Assembly (NCBI GenBank): GCA_004793585.1
Contig: SRZB01000018.1
Span: 1 to 64,000 of the forward strand
Origin: Hominisplanchenecus murintestinalis
GTDB lineage: Bacteria > Bacillota > Clostridia > Lachnospirales > Lachnospiraceae
Reading direction: 5' to 3'
DNA: 64,000 nt
Under the pieces are notes generated by a model. The model saw nothing but the letters and a program-made list of their open reading frames with translations, made no database searches and was not told the origin of the DNA. This document shows, piece by piece, positions 9,023 through 18,832 of this stretch. The stretch's first letter is position 1. Every line of letters begins with the position of its first letter. The position numbers and the translations under genes were made by a program.

Positions 9023-9669
9023 CACCTGATATTAAATTAAACGGAACATCAGTCGCTTCTATGGGCTGGCTCCGAGAAACTGTCTCTTTTCCAGTGCCAC
9101 AGTCGCAATCCAATACAATTGTGGTGCCAGGAAGGAACTCTCCCATTCGTTATACAGAAGCTCTGGGGCGTGTATCTTATCAGCCTCGGAGCTTTTCTTT
9201 AACGTTTTCCATGCTTGGAACAAGAAAGAGATACGATCAGATGGTCGCTGAAATGGCAAACCGCTATGCTGGTCAGCTCATAAAAGTATCGACCAGCGAG
9301 GAGCCAGAGCTATATGCTATTGGTACTTTAGAGATTTCATCTGAATATGATCCACTCTTAGGTAGAGGCCAGCTCATGATTTCCTGTGAAGATGCAGATT
9401 CCTATCGTTACCACAATGAAGAGACAATCGTTAATCTGACTGGCTCCGGTACGCTCATTATCGAAAATGACTTTATGCCTGTTGTTCCCGTTATTACAAT
9501 CTCAACAGAAACAGCTCTCAGCTGGACAATCGGCAGTGATTCTTTCAGGAAATCACTTAGCGCAGGCACTTGGACGCTTCCTGAATTTGAACTGCAAGCT
9601 GGCAGAAATACAGTCACAATCCAAGGATCAGGCACTACTACCTTTCGATTTAGGGAGGGCCGCCTATGA
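9019..9669 (+). CDS. Distal tail protein (Dit)
   Basis: 216 aa, coupled to the tape measure gene. It is the hub between tail tube and tip. The region YQPRSFSLTFSMLG and the later DPLLGRGQLMISCEDADSYR match the siphovirus tail component (Sipho_tail) family. The C-terminal half has a galectin-like beta pattern ending in TVTIQGSGTTTFRFREG. It overlaps the Tal gene by 4 bp. Confidence 0.87.
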   Translation: MTPDIKLNGTSVASMGWLRETVSFPVPQSQSNTIVVPGRNSPIRYTEALGRVSYQPRSFSLTFSMLGTRKRYDQMVAEMANRYAGQLIKVSTSEEPELYAIGTLEISSEYDPLLGRGQLMISCEDADSYRYHNEETIVNLTGSGTLIIENDFMPVVPVITISTETALSWTIGSDSFRKSLSAGTWTLPEFELQAGRNTVTIQGSGTTTFRFREGRL

Positions 9670-11123
9670 GTATCTTTCGTATTTTCGTAGACGATCAGCT
9701 ATTCTATCATCCACAGTTATCCCAGCTTGCTATTACAGAAGCAAAGATGACCGAAAATGCCGAAAACATCGACAGCCTGACACTGTCCGCTCCATTTAAT
9801 CATCCGTATTTGGATTCCATCCTCCCGATGGCTTCCACTATTGTTTGCAAAAAAGGTGATGCAACAGTCTTTGAAGGTCGTGCTTTAAACGACGGTAGTG
9901 ATTTTTATAATACCCACACTTGGACCTGCGAATCGGCTCTGGCATATCTCAAGGATAGCCAGCAGCCGCCTTTCTCCTATAAAGGAACACTCAAAGGTCT
10001 TTTGGAATATTTTCTCTCTGTCCACAATAAGGCAGTCGAAGAAAAGAAGCGTTTTAAGCTGGGAAATATCACAGTAACAGATAACAATGACTATATCAGC
10101 TATAGCAACTCAGAGTATTCCTGCACTTTGGATGCTATCAAAAGTAAGCTGATCAATACACATGGTGGTTATTTGATGGTCCGCTATACAGAATCCGAAA
10201 AAATTCTGGACTACCTTGCAGAGTTCAATACTCGTTCTGTGCAGTCTGTGGAATACGGAAAGAACCTAACGGATGTCAAAATCACCCGTGATCATACCGA
10301 ACGCATCACTGCTCTGATTCCACTTGGAGCAAAGAAAAAGACAACTGATGAAGAAGGAAACGAAGTCGAGTCCGATGAACGTGTTGATATCACTTCTGTA
10401 AACGACGGGCTAAATTATATCTATGACGATGCTGCTGTAAAAGAAATTGGCTGGATCTGGGCCACAGAAGTCTGGGATGATGTCACGCTTCCGGGAAATC
10501 TACTCCGCAAAGCAAAGGCTCGTCTTGCAGAGCTTATTGCCGGTATCACCAGCATGGAACTGACCATCGTGGATGAATCAGACACCGGTGCTGATATCGG
10601 AAGTATTCATGCCAGACAGTTTGTGAACTGCTTATCTCCGCCTCATGGCATTGATGGACGCTACGCCTGCATGAGCAAGACCGTAGATTACTTGAATCCG
10701 TCTGGGAACACCATAACCATTGGAGCCAGTGGTATCAAGCTGACTTCCATATCAGCCAAACAGAATGAAAACCTCTCTGCTATCGAGGATGAGCTACTCG
10801 GACAGACTGCCACCATTGAAGGTATCTCTGGCAAGGTCGATGGCATTGCATCCTCCAAAATGTATCGCACAGAGCTCATTGTTGATGGTGTCAGTATTTT
10901 TAAGGACAAAGGCCAGAACAGTCGGCTTTTCTGCAAGGTCTATTCATGGGATAAAGACATTACGGCATCGCTTCCGGATACAGCTTTCGTCTGGCATAGA
11001 AAGTCTGGAAATGACGAAGCCGATGCCATATGGGATTCGAATCATATCGGAATAAAATCAATCATCGTAACCACAGAGGATGTACAAGACAACGCATCCT
11101 TCTACTGTGAAGTATCTATATAA
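9666..11123 (+). CDS. Tail-associated protein (Tal), prophage endopeptidase tail family
   Basis: 485 aa. The N-terminal 350 residues resemble the gp27-like hub of Prophage_tail proteins, with SALAYLKDSQQPPF and the long VEYGKNLTDVKITRD segment common to them. A low-complexity helical stretch at about 365-395 (NENLSAIEDELLGQ) leads to a C-terminal Ig-like domain of about 90 residues ending at the stop. The active-site region of a peptidase is not obvious, so it may be purely structural. The next gene starts 15 bp later with its own AAAGGAGG. Confidence 0.8.
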   Translation: MSIFRIFVDDQLFYHPQLSQLAITEAKMTENAENIDSLTLSAPFNHPYLDSILPMASTIVCKKGDATVFEGRALNDGSDFYNTHTWTCESALAYLKDSQQPPFSYKGTLKGLLEYFLSVHNKAVEEKKRFKLGNITVTDNNDYISYSNSEYSCTLDAIKSKLINTHGGYLMVRYTESEKILDYLAEFNTRSVQSVEYGKNLTDVKITRDHTERITALIPLGAKKKTTDEEGNEVESDERVDITSVNDGLNYIYDDAAVKEIGWIWATEVWDDVTLPGNLLRKAKARLAELIAGITSMELTIVDESDTGADIGSIHARQFVNCLSPPHGIDGRYACMSKTVDYLNPSGNTITIGASGIKLTSISAKQNENLSAIEDELLGQTATIEGISGKVDGIASSKMYRTELIVDGVSIFKDKGQNSRLFCKVYSWDKDITASLPDTAFVWHRKSGNDEADAIWDSNHIGIKSIIVTTEDVQDNASFYCEVSI

Positions 11124-11137
11124 AGGAGGGCCAGTAA

Positions 11138-12952
11138 ATGCCTACAATCTTAACTTCCAGCCAGCAGACGTTCGTGGATATTACAGATCAACGAAAGTTG
11201 TCGGCTTATATTACATCCAATCTGCCTAAGACGCAAAGTGAGGACCCAAATGTGCTGCCTCACACCTATGCACCAAGCTGGGCCAGTATCAATCTTACAC
11301 TGACACCAGTCGTATTCCTTGATCAGACGAACGTAGCTCTGAACGCCTCCGGTTTGACCATCACTTGGAAACGCAAAGACGGTAGCGGCGCTGAAACCGC
11401 ACTAAATTCGAATGAGAAAGTTACCGGAGGAATTCTGAAAGTCAACAGCAATGTGCTGGCTTCCTCGTCCACCGGTATGATTACTTACATTTGTTATATC
11501 AGCTACTACGATTCTGAGACCAAGAACACAGTCAATATTACCTCTGATATCACTTACACCCTGGTACGAAATGCCGAGAATGCAAAACTCGCTTATGTGA
11601 CTGCTGACACCTATGTGTTCAAGTACAACACTTCCTCTGCATTGGTCGGAGCATCACAGGCAACGCTGAGTGCTCAGGTACAGGGTGTTTCCATTTCCAA
11701 GTGGCAGTACAAAAACGGTTCTAGTGCATGGGCCGATTATCCGACCACTTCTGACAACACCAGCATCACAGGCGGAACTCTCGTAGTAAAACCTACACAT
11801 GCCGTATTCATTGATAATGTCGCTCAAATCAAGCTGCTTACCGATGACGCAGATGTCTATGACACCATTTCAATTACAAAGATGTATGACGGTAGCAAGG
11901 GTTCTCCTGGCTCTCCGGGTGCAGCTGGAACAGGCGGTCTTTCGATTATTCTGGGGAATGAAGCACAAACGATTGCTTGCTCTGCTACCGGTGCAGCAAC
12001 TGCCGCACTGGATATCACGATTCCTTTCACCGGCTATGTTGGCATCACACAGACATCCTGCACCTGTTCGGTTGGAACGTTGCCTTCTGGTATGACGCTG
12101 AAAACTAACACTGCGGCAACTGCCTCTGCTGCTGGTTCCGTCGTCCTTACAGTTGCTGCATCTGCTACCCTTGGTGGAGAAAGCGTGGTTAATGGAACGG
12201 TTGATTTGACCTTTACCATTTCCGGTAAAACTGTTGTGAAGAAATTTACATGGGCTAAGTCCACCAGAGGAAGTAATGGCACCAGTGCTGTTGTCTTCTC
12301 CGTTTATGCGCCCAACGGCACTATCGTGATGAACCAGTCCGGCAGCCTATCACTTGCAATCTCTGCCTATTCCGGAACGACTGCTATCACTAGTGCTACT
12401 TATCAGTGGGCAAAATACACCGGTGGCAAATGGACAAATATCTCCGATGCGACCTCCACTACCTTGACGGTATCTGGAAGCGACATCGTAAACATTCAGT
12501 CCTACCGTTGCACGATGACCTACAATGGTAAATCTTATGTAGATGTTATCACTGTCGAAGATAAATCAGATCCGTATGTATCTGAACTTCTTTCCATCGG
12601 AGGCTTCACAGTAAAGAATAATCAGGGCGGTGTCTGCCCATATGTTATCGTCCGTACCAACCAACAGGAAGTAGATGCGCTTCTCGGTCCAATCAGTGAA
12701 ACAGCGCCTTCTAATCCTGCAGCCGGTGCATTTTGGTATAAAATCAGTCACTCAGCTAAAACGGTCACTCTTCAGAAATATTCCGGTAGTGCTTGGGTGG
12801 ATGCCACCGAAAAACAGTCACTGACTTATAACTGGTATGCTCAGGACAAAGACGGCAATGCAGTCACCTTTAGCAAAACTGGAAAGGTCATTTATCTGTC
12901 TGCTGCCGATATCGACAGCTTGCTGACACTGCAGTGTGATGTTTCTAACTAG
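11138..12952 (+). CDS. Tail tip / receptor-binding protein with Ig-like domains
   Basis: 604 aa, preceded by AAAGGAGG. Mostly Ser/Thr/Gly-rich beta structure. A short collagen-like segment with GSKGSPGSPGAAG at about residue 250 separates two groups of Ig-like domains. The repeated pattern TYxWxK..GKW around residues 430 and 560 indicates BIG-type or Ig folds. The phage context between Tal and further fibre genes suggests a tip or fibre component that recognises the cell surface. No enzymatic motif is visible. Confidence 0.65.
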   Translation: MPTILTSSQQTFVDITDQRKLSAYITSNLPKTQSEDPNVLPHTYAPSWASINLTLTPVVFLDQTNVALNASGLTITWKRKDGSGAETALNSNEKVTGGILKVNSNVLASSSTGMITYICYISYYDSETKNTVNITSDITYTLVRNAENAKLAYVTADTYVFKYNTSSALVGASQATLSAQVQGVSISKWQYKNGSSAWADYPTTSDNTSITGGTLVVKPTHAVFIDNVAQIKLLTDDADVYDTISITKMYDGSKGSPGSPGAAGTGGLSIILGNEAQTIACSATGAATAALDITIPFTGYVGITQTSCTCSVGTLPSGMTLKTNTAATASAAGSVVLTVAASATLGGESVVNGTVDLTFTISGKTVVKKFTWAKSTRGSNGTSAVVFSVYAPNGTIVMNQSGSLSLAISAYSGTTAITSATYQWAKYTGGKWTNISDATSTTLTVSGSDIVNIQSYRCTMTYNGKSYVDVITVEDKSDPYVSELLSIGGFTVKNNQGGVCPYVIVRTNQQEVDALLGPISETAPSNPAAGAFWYKISHSAKTVTLQKYSGSAWVDATEKQSLTYNWYAQDKDGNAVTFSKTGKVIYLSAADIDSLLTLQCDVSN

Positions 12953-12963
12953 GAGGTGGTCCT

Positions 12964-13512
12964 ATGGCACTTATCACTTCCTGTCAGGCCTCTTTCCAGA
13001 ATGTTGCCGGATACGAGGATGACATCGCAGCCATTCAGGAAAATGTGCGTGAGTGCTATTCGGAGATTTCAAAATCCTCAGAGCAGATTCGTCTTGCTGT
13101 CCGTGAAGACTATATCTCACGCTCGGAAATGGCAACTATCCAGCAGGATTTCCAATCTACGATTACTCAAAACAGTAGCGAAATCCGTATGGACTTCTCC
13201 ACTATCACAGATGAGCTGAAGGACAATATCGCAATTAACCAGGAGCTCCTTGAAGAATATATTCGCTTCAAAGGAGCTCTTATTGAGCTTGGCAAAGTAG
13301 GAAATGCCTTCACTGCTGAACTCTCCAACAATGAACTGGCCTTCAAAGAAAACGGTCAGAAAATTGCTTACATCTCCAACAACAGCTTGGTTATCACCAA
13401 TGCAGAGATTCGCAACAAGCTATCCCTTGGTAATGAGACCAGAGGATGGTTTGATTTTATCCCAAGAAACAACGGTAACCTCTCTATCAAGTGGAGAGGC
13501 CCGGCATCATAA
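12964..13512 (+). CDS. Tail fibre assembly/coiled-coil tip protein
   Basis: 182 aa, preceded by AGGAGGTGG. Residues 15-115 are predicted coiled coil (heptads in YEDDIAAIQENV through IAINQELLEEYI), and the C-terminal 65 residues form a small beta domain ending in FDFIPRNNGNLSIKW. Such proteins often form trimeric spacers between the tip and the fibre. Function inferred from structure and place. Confidence 0.6.
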   Translation: MALITSCQASFQNVAGYEDDIAAIQENVRECYSEISKSSEQIRLAVREDYISRSEMATIQQDFQSTITQNSSEIRMDFSTITDELKDNIAINQELLEEYIRFKGALIELGKVGNAFTAELSNNELAFKENGQKIAYISNNSLVITNAEIRNKLSLGNETRGWFDFIPRNNGNLSIKWRGPAS

Positions 13513-13526
13513 AGGAGTGATTCATT

Positions 13527-15422
13527 ATGGCTTCCAGCGGAAGTATTACAACTGGCACAAAAGAAGGCCGTTCTGTCACCTTATCGTGGACGCTATCCAG
13601 CCAGGATATTGCCAATAATACATCTACCATTACATGGACGCTGAAAGGCTCAGGCTCAGGAAGTGGCTGGGTCATGTCCGGTGGTTTTAAGGCTGTTATC
13701 AACGGTACAACCGTCTACTCCACCTCAACCGATAATCGTATTCAGCTCTATAACGGAACCATTGTGGCCTCCGGCTCCTTAAAGATCAGTCATAATGCAG
13801 ATGGTACAAAATCTTTCAAATTAAGCTGCGAGGCCGGTGTCTATAGCTATGCAGTCAATGTATACGCAAGTGGAACACATACTCTGAACACGATTCCAAG
13901 AGCATCTTCGGTATCGTCAACATCAGTGAATATGGGAAGTGCCACAACAATTTCTATTTCAAGGGCATCTTCCTCATTCACCCATACGCTGACCTATTCC
14001 TTTGGTAGTGCTACTGGAACCATCACAACAAAGACTACTTCCACATCTGTATCGTGGACACCTGCTCTCGCATTGGCAAACCAAATACCGAGTACCACAA
14101 GTGGAACTTGTACAATTACCTGCGACACCTACAATGGTTCCACCAAGATTGGTACGAAAACTTGTACGCTGACTCTAACGGTTCCTGCTTCAGTCAAGCC
14201 TACCATCTCCAGCTTGACTGCAAGCCGTATCGACGGTGATGTACCAAGCACATGGGGCATCTACGTGCAATCGAAATCAAAGGCTACTCTCACAATCAAT
14301 GGTGCTGCCGGAAGCTATGGTTCTACCATAAAATCCTACAGTATTAGTGGTGGAGGCTACTCCGGTACTGCTTCCACTCTCACGACTGGATTTTTAAATA
14401 GCTCTGGCACGATTACTTTTACTGCCACAGTTACGGATTCCAGAGGAAGAACCTCTGCTGTAGCCACCGTATCAATTACTGTCGTCACCTACAGTGTGCC
14501 TTCCTTTAGCTCTTACAACTCGCAGCGATGCAACAGCAGTGGAACTATATCGGATGATGGTACCTACATCAAGGCAACGGTATCCTATAGCTTTGCGTCC
14601 TGCATTTCCAAGAATACAGTTACTCGCTCCACTTACTACCGAGTAGCCGGGACAAGCACATGGACCAACGCTTCTGCCAGCTTCAATTCCGGTACAGCAT
14701 TTACCTTTGGCAGCGGTAAGATTTCCACCGAAACATCCTATGAAGTCAAATACAAATTAACAGATGCTTTCACGACTATCAGCATCACGGACATCGTATC
14801 TACGGCATCGGTTGTCATGGACTTCAAGAGCGGTGGTAAAGGCGTGGCTGTTGGTAAGGTATCAGAAACAGATAACTGCTTTGAAGTATCTGAGAAATGG
14901 GATGTAAAGGTCTACGGCAAGCTATTGAGTGAATATGTCAAACAGGCAATCGGTACTATCTATCCAGTAGGAAGCATTTACATGAGCGTCAAGAATACAA
15001 ATCCATCCACCTATTTTGGAGGCACTTGGGTTGCCTGGGGAACAGGTCGAGTTCCGGTTGGTGTCAACGCAAATGATACCAACTTTGCTACAGTCGAAAA
15101 GACCGGTGGTGCTTCTACCGTTACATTGACCGTAGCACAAATGCCTTCTCATACTCATGCAAAAGGAACGCTGGCAACAGCCAGTGCCGGTGGACATACT
15201 CATGATCTGAAGAACCAGAAAACCTCATGGGGAACCAGTGGTGGCAATCGAGTTTTAATTGATGCCACATCCGGTTATACAGCAGTCAGCAACAAGACCA
15301 CAACAAGTGCTGGCTCACATTCACATACAATCTCTGGTGCTACTGCCGCATCTGGTTCCGGCAGTGCGCACAACAATCTGCAGCCCTACATCACATGTTA
15401 CATGTGGAAAAGGACTGCTTAA
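13527..15422 (+). CDS. Tail fibre / collar-domain protein (DUF859-like)
   Basis: 631 aa. The N-terminal third resembles DUF859 siphovirus proteins (SWTLSSQDIANNTSTITW near residue 20). The middle holds repeated Ig-like segments rich in Ser and Thr. The C-terminal 150 residues show the phage collar-type head with GSIYMSVKNTNPSTYFGGTW, then several short THT/HTH-containing segments (SHTHA, GHTHD, SHSHT) that bind metal in receptor-binding tips, and end with NNLQPYITCYMWKR. This is the most likely host-recognition protein of the phage. Confidence 0.78.
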   Translation: MASSGSITTGTKEGRSVTLSWTLSSQDIANNTSTITWTLKGSGSGSGWVMSGGFKAVINGTTVYSTSTDNRIQLYNGTIVASGSLKISHNADGTKSFKLSCEAGVYSYAVNVYASGTHTLNTIPRASSVSSTSVNMGSATTISISRASSSFTHTLTYSFGSATGTITTKTTSTSVSWTPALALANQIPSTTSGTCTITCDTYNGSTKIGTKTCTLTLTVPASVKPTISSLTASRIDGDVPSTWGIYVQSKSKATLTINGAAGSYGSTIKSYSISGGGYSGTASTLTTGFLNSSGTITFTATVTDSRGRTSAVATVSITVVTYSVPSFSSYNSQRCNSSGTISDDGTYIKATVSYSFASCISKNTVTRSTYYRVAGTSTWTNASASFNSGTAFTFGSGKISTETSYEVKYKLTDAFTTISITDIVSTASVVMDFKSGGKGVAVGKVSETDNCFEVSEKWDVKVYGKLLSEYVKQAIGTIYPVGSIYMSVKNTNPSTYFGGTWVAWGTGRVPVGVNANDTNFATVEKTGGASTVTLTVAQMPSHTHAKGTLATASAGGHTHDLKNQKTSWGTSGGNRVLIDATSGYTAVSNKTTTSAGSHSHTISGATAASGSGSAHNNLQPYITCYMWKRTA

Positions 15423-15431
15423 TTTTTATCC

Positions 15432-15460
15432 GCAGCTATCAGATGGTAGCTGCTTTTCTT
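15432..15460 (+). terminator. Hairpin between fibre and holin genes
   Basis: 9-bp stem 15432-15440 with 15445-15453 (one wobble), 4-nt loop AGAT, then TTTTCTT. It starts 9 bp after the fibre stop. Probably a partial rho-independent terminator separating structural from lysis expression. Confidence 0.65.
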
Positions 15461-15492
15461 ATATCTAATTTCAGAAATGGAGGTACTTATCA

Positions 15493-15906
15493 ATGAAAGA
15501 ATTCTGGAACACAATTCAACTTATTTTTGCTGGCATTGGTGGTTGGCTGGGCTATTTTCTCGGAGGCTGTGATGGCTTACTCTACGCTCTTATTGCCTTT
15601 GTTGTTATCGACTACATCACCGGCGTCATGTGTGCAATTGCCAATCACACGCTTTCCAGTGAAGTTGGCTCCAAAGGTATCTGTAGAAAGGTATTGATTT
15701 TCTTGCTCGTTGGCATTGCCAACATCCTCGACATTCATGTCATTGGCTCTGGCAGTGTGCTTCGTACTGCAGTCATCTTTTTCTACATTTCCAATGAGGG
15801 CGTCAGCTTACTTGAAAATGCTGCCCACCTCGGACTTCCAGTCCCAGAGAAAATCAAAACCGTATTAGAACAGCTTCATGATCGAAGCACAAAGGAGGAA
15901 AACTAA
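15493..15906 (+). CDS. Holin, toxin secretion/phage lysis family (holin_4)
   Basis: 137 aa with a TGGAGG site. Four hydrophobic segments (about 8-25, 29-52, 66-85, 90-105), the pattern YALIAFVVIDYITGVMCAI, and a charged C-terminus are the signature of Cph1/TcdE-type holins. It permeabilises the membrane for the endolysin next to it. Overlap with the endolysin ribosome binding site suggests coupled translation. Confidence 0.9.
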   Translation: MKEFWNTIQLIFAGIGGWLGYFLGGCDGLLYALIAFVVIDYITGVMCAIANHTLSSEVGSKGICRKVLIFLLVGIANILDIHVIGSGSVLRTAVIFFYISNEGVSLLENAAHLGLPVPEKIKTVLEQLHDRSTKEEN

Positions 15907-15907
15907 C

Positions 15908-16861
15908 ATGTCATACACAAACAGTAAACTGATATCTTATACCAAACTTAGTCCGAATCACTCCGGACAGCGTACTCATAGTATCGACCGCATCACGCCA
16001 CACTGCGTGGTGGGTCAGCTGTCCTGCGAGAGCATCTGCGGCTGCTTTACCAGCCCATCCAGACAAGCAAGCTGCAATTACGGCATTGGCAAGGACGGTC
16101 GTATCTCTCTTTGCGTGGAGGAAAAGAACCGCAGTTGGTGTTCTTCTTCCAATGCCAATGATCAGCGTGCTGTCACTATCGAGTGCGCTAGTGATATGTC
16201 TGAGCCGTATACAATGAATAGTGCTGTTTATAACTCACTGATCAAGCTCTGCGTTGACATTTGCAAGCGTAACGGAAAAAAGAAACTCTTGTGGCTTGCC
16301 GACAAAAATAAGACTTTAAATTATGCTCCGAAGTCTGATGAAATGGTGCTGACGGTCCACAGATGGTTTGCGAACAAGTCCTGTCCCGGTAACTGGCTAT
16401 ATTCTAGACTCGGTGATCTGGCCGCTAAGGTTACTTCTGAGCTTTCCAAAACCACTTCCGGCGGCGGCACTGCTTCTACTTCACAAATGTATCGTGTCCG
16501 CAAAACTTGGTCTGATTCCAAGAGTCAGCTTGGTGCCTACAAGGTGCTGTCCAATGCTAAGAAAAAGGCAGATGCAAATGCCGGATATAAGGTATTCGAT
16601 GCCTCTGGTAATATCGTTTATCCAACTGCTGCAAAGCCGACCCAAACACCTGCTGCAAATACTTCTTATAAGGTTCAGATAGACATTGCCAATTTGAATA
16701 TCCGCAAGGGGCCGGGTACCAACTATGGTAAAACAGGTCAGTTCACCGGCAAAGGCATCTTTACAATCGTCCAGGAATCAAAAGGCGAAGGTGCTACCCT
16801 CTGGGGCAAACTGAAATCCGGAGCCGGATGGATCTCTCTGGATTTTGCGAAAAAGATATAA
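15908..16861 (+). CDS. Endolysin: N-acetylmuramoyl-L-alanine amidase with C-terminal SH3-type domains
   Basis: 317 aa. Start at 15908, just after AAAGGAGG; an in-frame ATG at 15878 lies inside the holin gene. Residues 1-175 form a T7-lysozyme/PGRP-type zinc amidase with His32 (TPHC), His151 and Cys159 (HRWFANKSCPG) as expected zinc ligands. Residues 196-240 (MYRVRKTWSDSKSQLGAYKV) are a SPOR-like or linker segment common in clostridial endolysins. Residues 250-317 match a bacterial SH3 domain (NLNIRKGPGTNYGKTG). It cleaves between MurNAc and the stem peptide. Followed by a strong terminator. Confidence 0.92.
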   Translation: MSYTNSKLISYTKLSPNHSGQRTHSIDRITPHCVVGQLSCESICGCFTSPSRQASCNYGIGKDGRISLCVEEKNRSWCSSSNANDQRAVTIECASDMSEPYTMNSAVYNSLIKLCVDICKRNGKKKLLWLADKNKTLNYAPKSDEMVLTVHRWFANKSCPGNWLYSRLGDLAAKVTSELSKTTSGGGTASTSQMYRVRKTWSDSKSQLGAYKVLSNAKKKADANAGYKVFDASGNIVYPTAAKPTQTPAANTSYKVQIDIANLNIRKGPGTNYGKTGQFTGKGIFTIVQESKGEGATLWGKLKSGAGWISLDFAKKI

Positions 16862-16875
16862 AGCATATCAATCAC

Positions 16876-16915
16876 AGGGTCTGTGGGAGTTATCTCCTGC
16901 AGGCCCTCTTTTTTA
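16876..16915 (+). terminator. Rho-independent terminator after endolysin
   Basis: 14-bp stem (16876-16889 with 16894-16907, G-T wobbles), TTAT loop, then CTTTTTTATTT. Ends the phage late operon. Confidence 0.88.
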
Positions 16916-16990
16916 TTTATCTTTTTTCGGCCAAACTGCCATCTCGCCTCCATTTAGTAGTGAGGAACTTCCTCAGATTGGAGGCAAAAT

Positions 16991-17212
16991 ATGCAAGAAA
17001 ACATTACAGCTTCAATGCCGGGTTCTACTTCTCCGAAGCCAATACATCAGTCTGATATTCAACAAGATTATGACTTTTTGCAGGCGCAAAAGGTCTCAGA
17101 AAAACTACTGGCGCTTGGACTTATTTCCTTGTCGGAATTCAACAAATTAACTGAAATAAACCGTAAAACATTCTCCCCATTTTGGGTTGAGATTATGCCC
17201 AAAATTCCTTGA
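16991..17212 (+). CDS. Small SHOCT-like protein preceding recombinases
   Basis: 73 aa, with GGAGG 7 bp before the ATG. The segment from residue 26, YDFLQAQKVSEKLLALGLIS, followed by EFNKL, is a SHOCT-like helical motif (short C-terminal domain, here alone). Proteins of this type often sit directly before large serine recombinases in Clostridia. The role is unknown; it may be a DNA-binding or directionality accessory protein. Spacing of 54 bp to the next gene suggests one transcript. The call is by pattern and neighbourhood. Confidence 0.6.
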   Translation: MQENITASMPGSTSPKPIHQSDIQQDYDFLQAQKVSEKLLALGLISLSEFNKLTEINRKTFSPFWVEIMPKIP

Positions 17213-17266
17213 TATATAAGGGATTCAGAGCTAATATGTGACACTAACGAAGGGAGGTGAACTACC

Positions 17267-18832
17267 GTGAAGAAGATAACCAAAATCGACGGTGTACAAA
17301 AGAATACCGCCATAAATAGCAAGCTCCGAGTTGCCGCCTACTGTCGTGTTTCAACAGGTAGTGACGTTCAGTTAGAAAGTCTTGAGGCTCAGAAAAGCCA
17401 CTATGAACAATACATCAATTCTCGTGAGGATTGGCTGTTCGCAGGTCTCTATTTTGATGAAGGTATAACCGGTACCAAAGCCGAAAAACGTCCAGAACTA
17501 CTCCGCCTGATTACGGATTGTGAAGCAAGGAGAATCGACTTTGTAATTACCAAATCCATCAGCCGTTTTTCTCGAAACACGACGGACTGCTTGGCTTTAG
17601 TGAGAAAGCTTCAAAGTCTGGAGATTCCTATTTATTTTGAAAAGGAAAACATAAACACCGGTTCAATGGAAAGTGAACTCTTCCTCGCCATTCTTAGCAG
17701 TATGGCTGAAGGTGAATCCGCATCCATTTCCGAAAATGCGAAATGGTCGGTGAAGCGCCGCTTTCAAAATGGAACCTACAAACTCGGCTACACTCCTTAC
17801 GGCTACGATTGGGATGGTAAAAATATGATCATCAATCCAGATCAGGCGGCTGTCGTAAAAAGGATATTTGCAGATATTCTTTCAGGAAAAAGCACAAACG
17901 CTATTGCCGATGAACTAAACGCAGAAAAGGTTCCGTCCAAGAAAAATGCCAACTGGACTTCCAGCACTATTCGAGGCATTATTGCCAATGAAAAATATAC
18001 CGGTGATGTCATTTTTCAAAAGACATATACGGATGAAAACTTCAATCGGCACACAAATTATGGTGAGGTTGACCAGTACATGGCTCCGGATCATCACGAA
18101 GCGATTATCAGTCATTCAGACTTCGACGCAGCGAATGCTCTGGTTAATCAACGAGCCGCAGAAAAAGGTATTGAAAAAGGCAGTGATAAATATCAGCAAC
18201 GTTATGCTTTCTCCGGAAAGATAATCTGCGGAGAATGTGGAGACACCTTCAAGCGCAGGATACACTCTTGCACCACATACAAGTATGTCGCATGGGCCTG
18301 CAATACGCACCTGAAGAATAAGGAATCCTGCCATATGAAATATGTAAGAGATGATGAGATCAAAGCTGCATTTATTACAATGCTAAACAAGCTCATTTAT
18401 GGCTATCGCCTGATACTTACACCTTATCTCAAAGTACTTGAAAACTCATCTGGCGACGAGGCCATTCATCGCATTCAGCACTTGGAACAACTCATCGCTC
18501 AAAACAGTGAGCAACGTGAAGCATTAACCAAGCTGATGGCACAGGGCTATATCGACCAGATTCTATATAATCAAGAAACAAATGCACTCCTCCTGCAGGC
18601 AGAGACATATCGCTCTGACATTGAAGCAATTACCATCGGAATGACCGGTGACGCAGCCAAGGTTACGGAAACGAATCTTCTGCTACACTTTGTGTCCCAT
18701 ACCGATATGCTTACAGCCTACAGCGAGGAGCTTTTTGAAAACTACGCAGATCACATTGAAGTCATGAGCAGAAATGAAATCAGGTTTGTTATGAAATGCG
18801 GTCTGACATTCACAGAAAGGATTGGTGATTAG
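17267..18832 (+). CDS. Large serine recombinase (first of trio)
   Basis: 521 aa, GTG start with AGGGAGGTGA. The N-terminal resolvase domain (about 20-165) has the catalytic Ser29 in YCRVST and the downstream TKSISRFSRNT. The Recombinase domain (about 180-290) has the GYTPYGYDWDG and IIANEKYTGDVIFQKTY segments. A zinc ribbon follows at about 320-365 (CGECGDTFKR and later Cys residues), then a coiled-coil motif at about 380-450. Likely part of the prophage integration or excision system. The stop codon TAG is directly followed by the ATG of the next gene. Confidence 0.92.
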   Translation: MKKITKIDGVQKNTAINSKLRVAAYCRVSTGSDVQLESLEAQKSHYEQYINSREDWLFAGLYFDEGITGTKAEKRPELLRLITDCEARRIDFVITKSISRFSRNTTDCLALVRKLQSLEIPIYFEKENINTGSMESELFLAILSSMAEGESASISENAKWSVKRRFQNGTYKLGYTPYGYDWDGKNMIINPDQAAVVKRIFADILSGKSTNAIADELNAEKVPSKKNANWTSSTIRGIIANEKYTGDVIFQKTYTDENFNRHTNYGEVDQYMAPDHHEAIISHSDFDAANALVNQRAAEKGIEKGSDKYQQRYAFSGKIICGECGDTFKRRIHSCTTYKYVAWACNTHLKNKESCHMKYVRDDEIKAAFITMLNKLIYGYRLILTPYLKVLENSSGDEAIHRIQHLEQLIAQNSEQREALTKLMAQGYIDQILYNQETNALLLQAETYRSDIEAITIGMTGDAAKVTETNLLLHFVSHTDMLTAYSEELFENYADHIEVMSRNEIRFVMKCGLTFTERIGD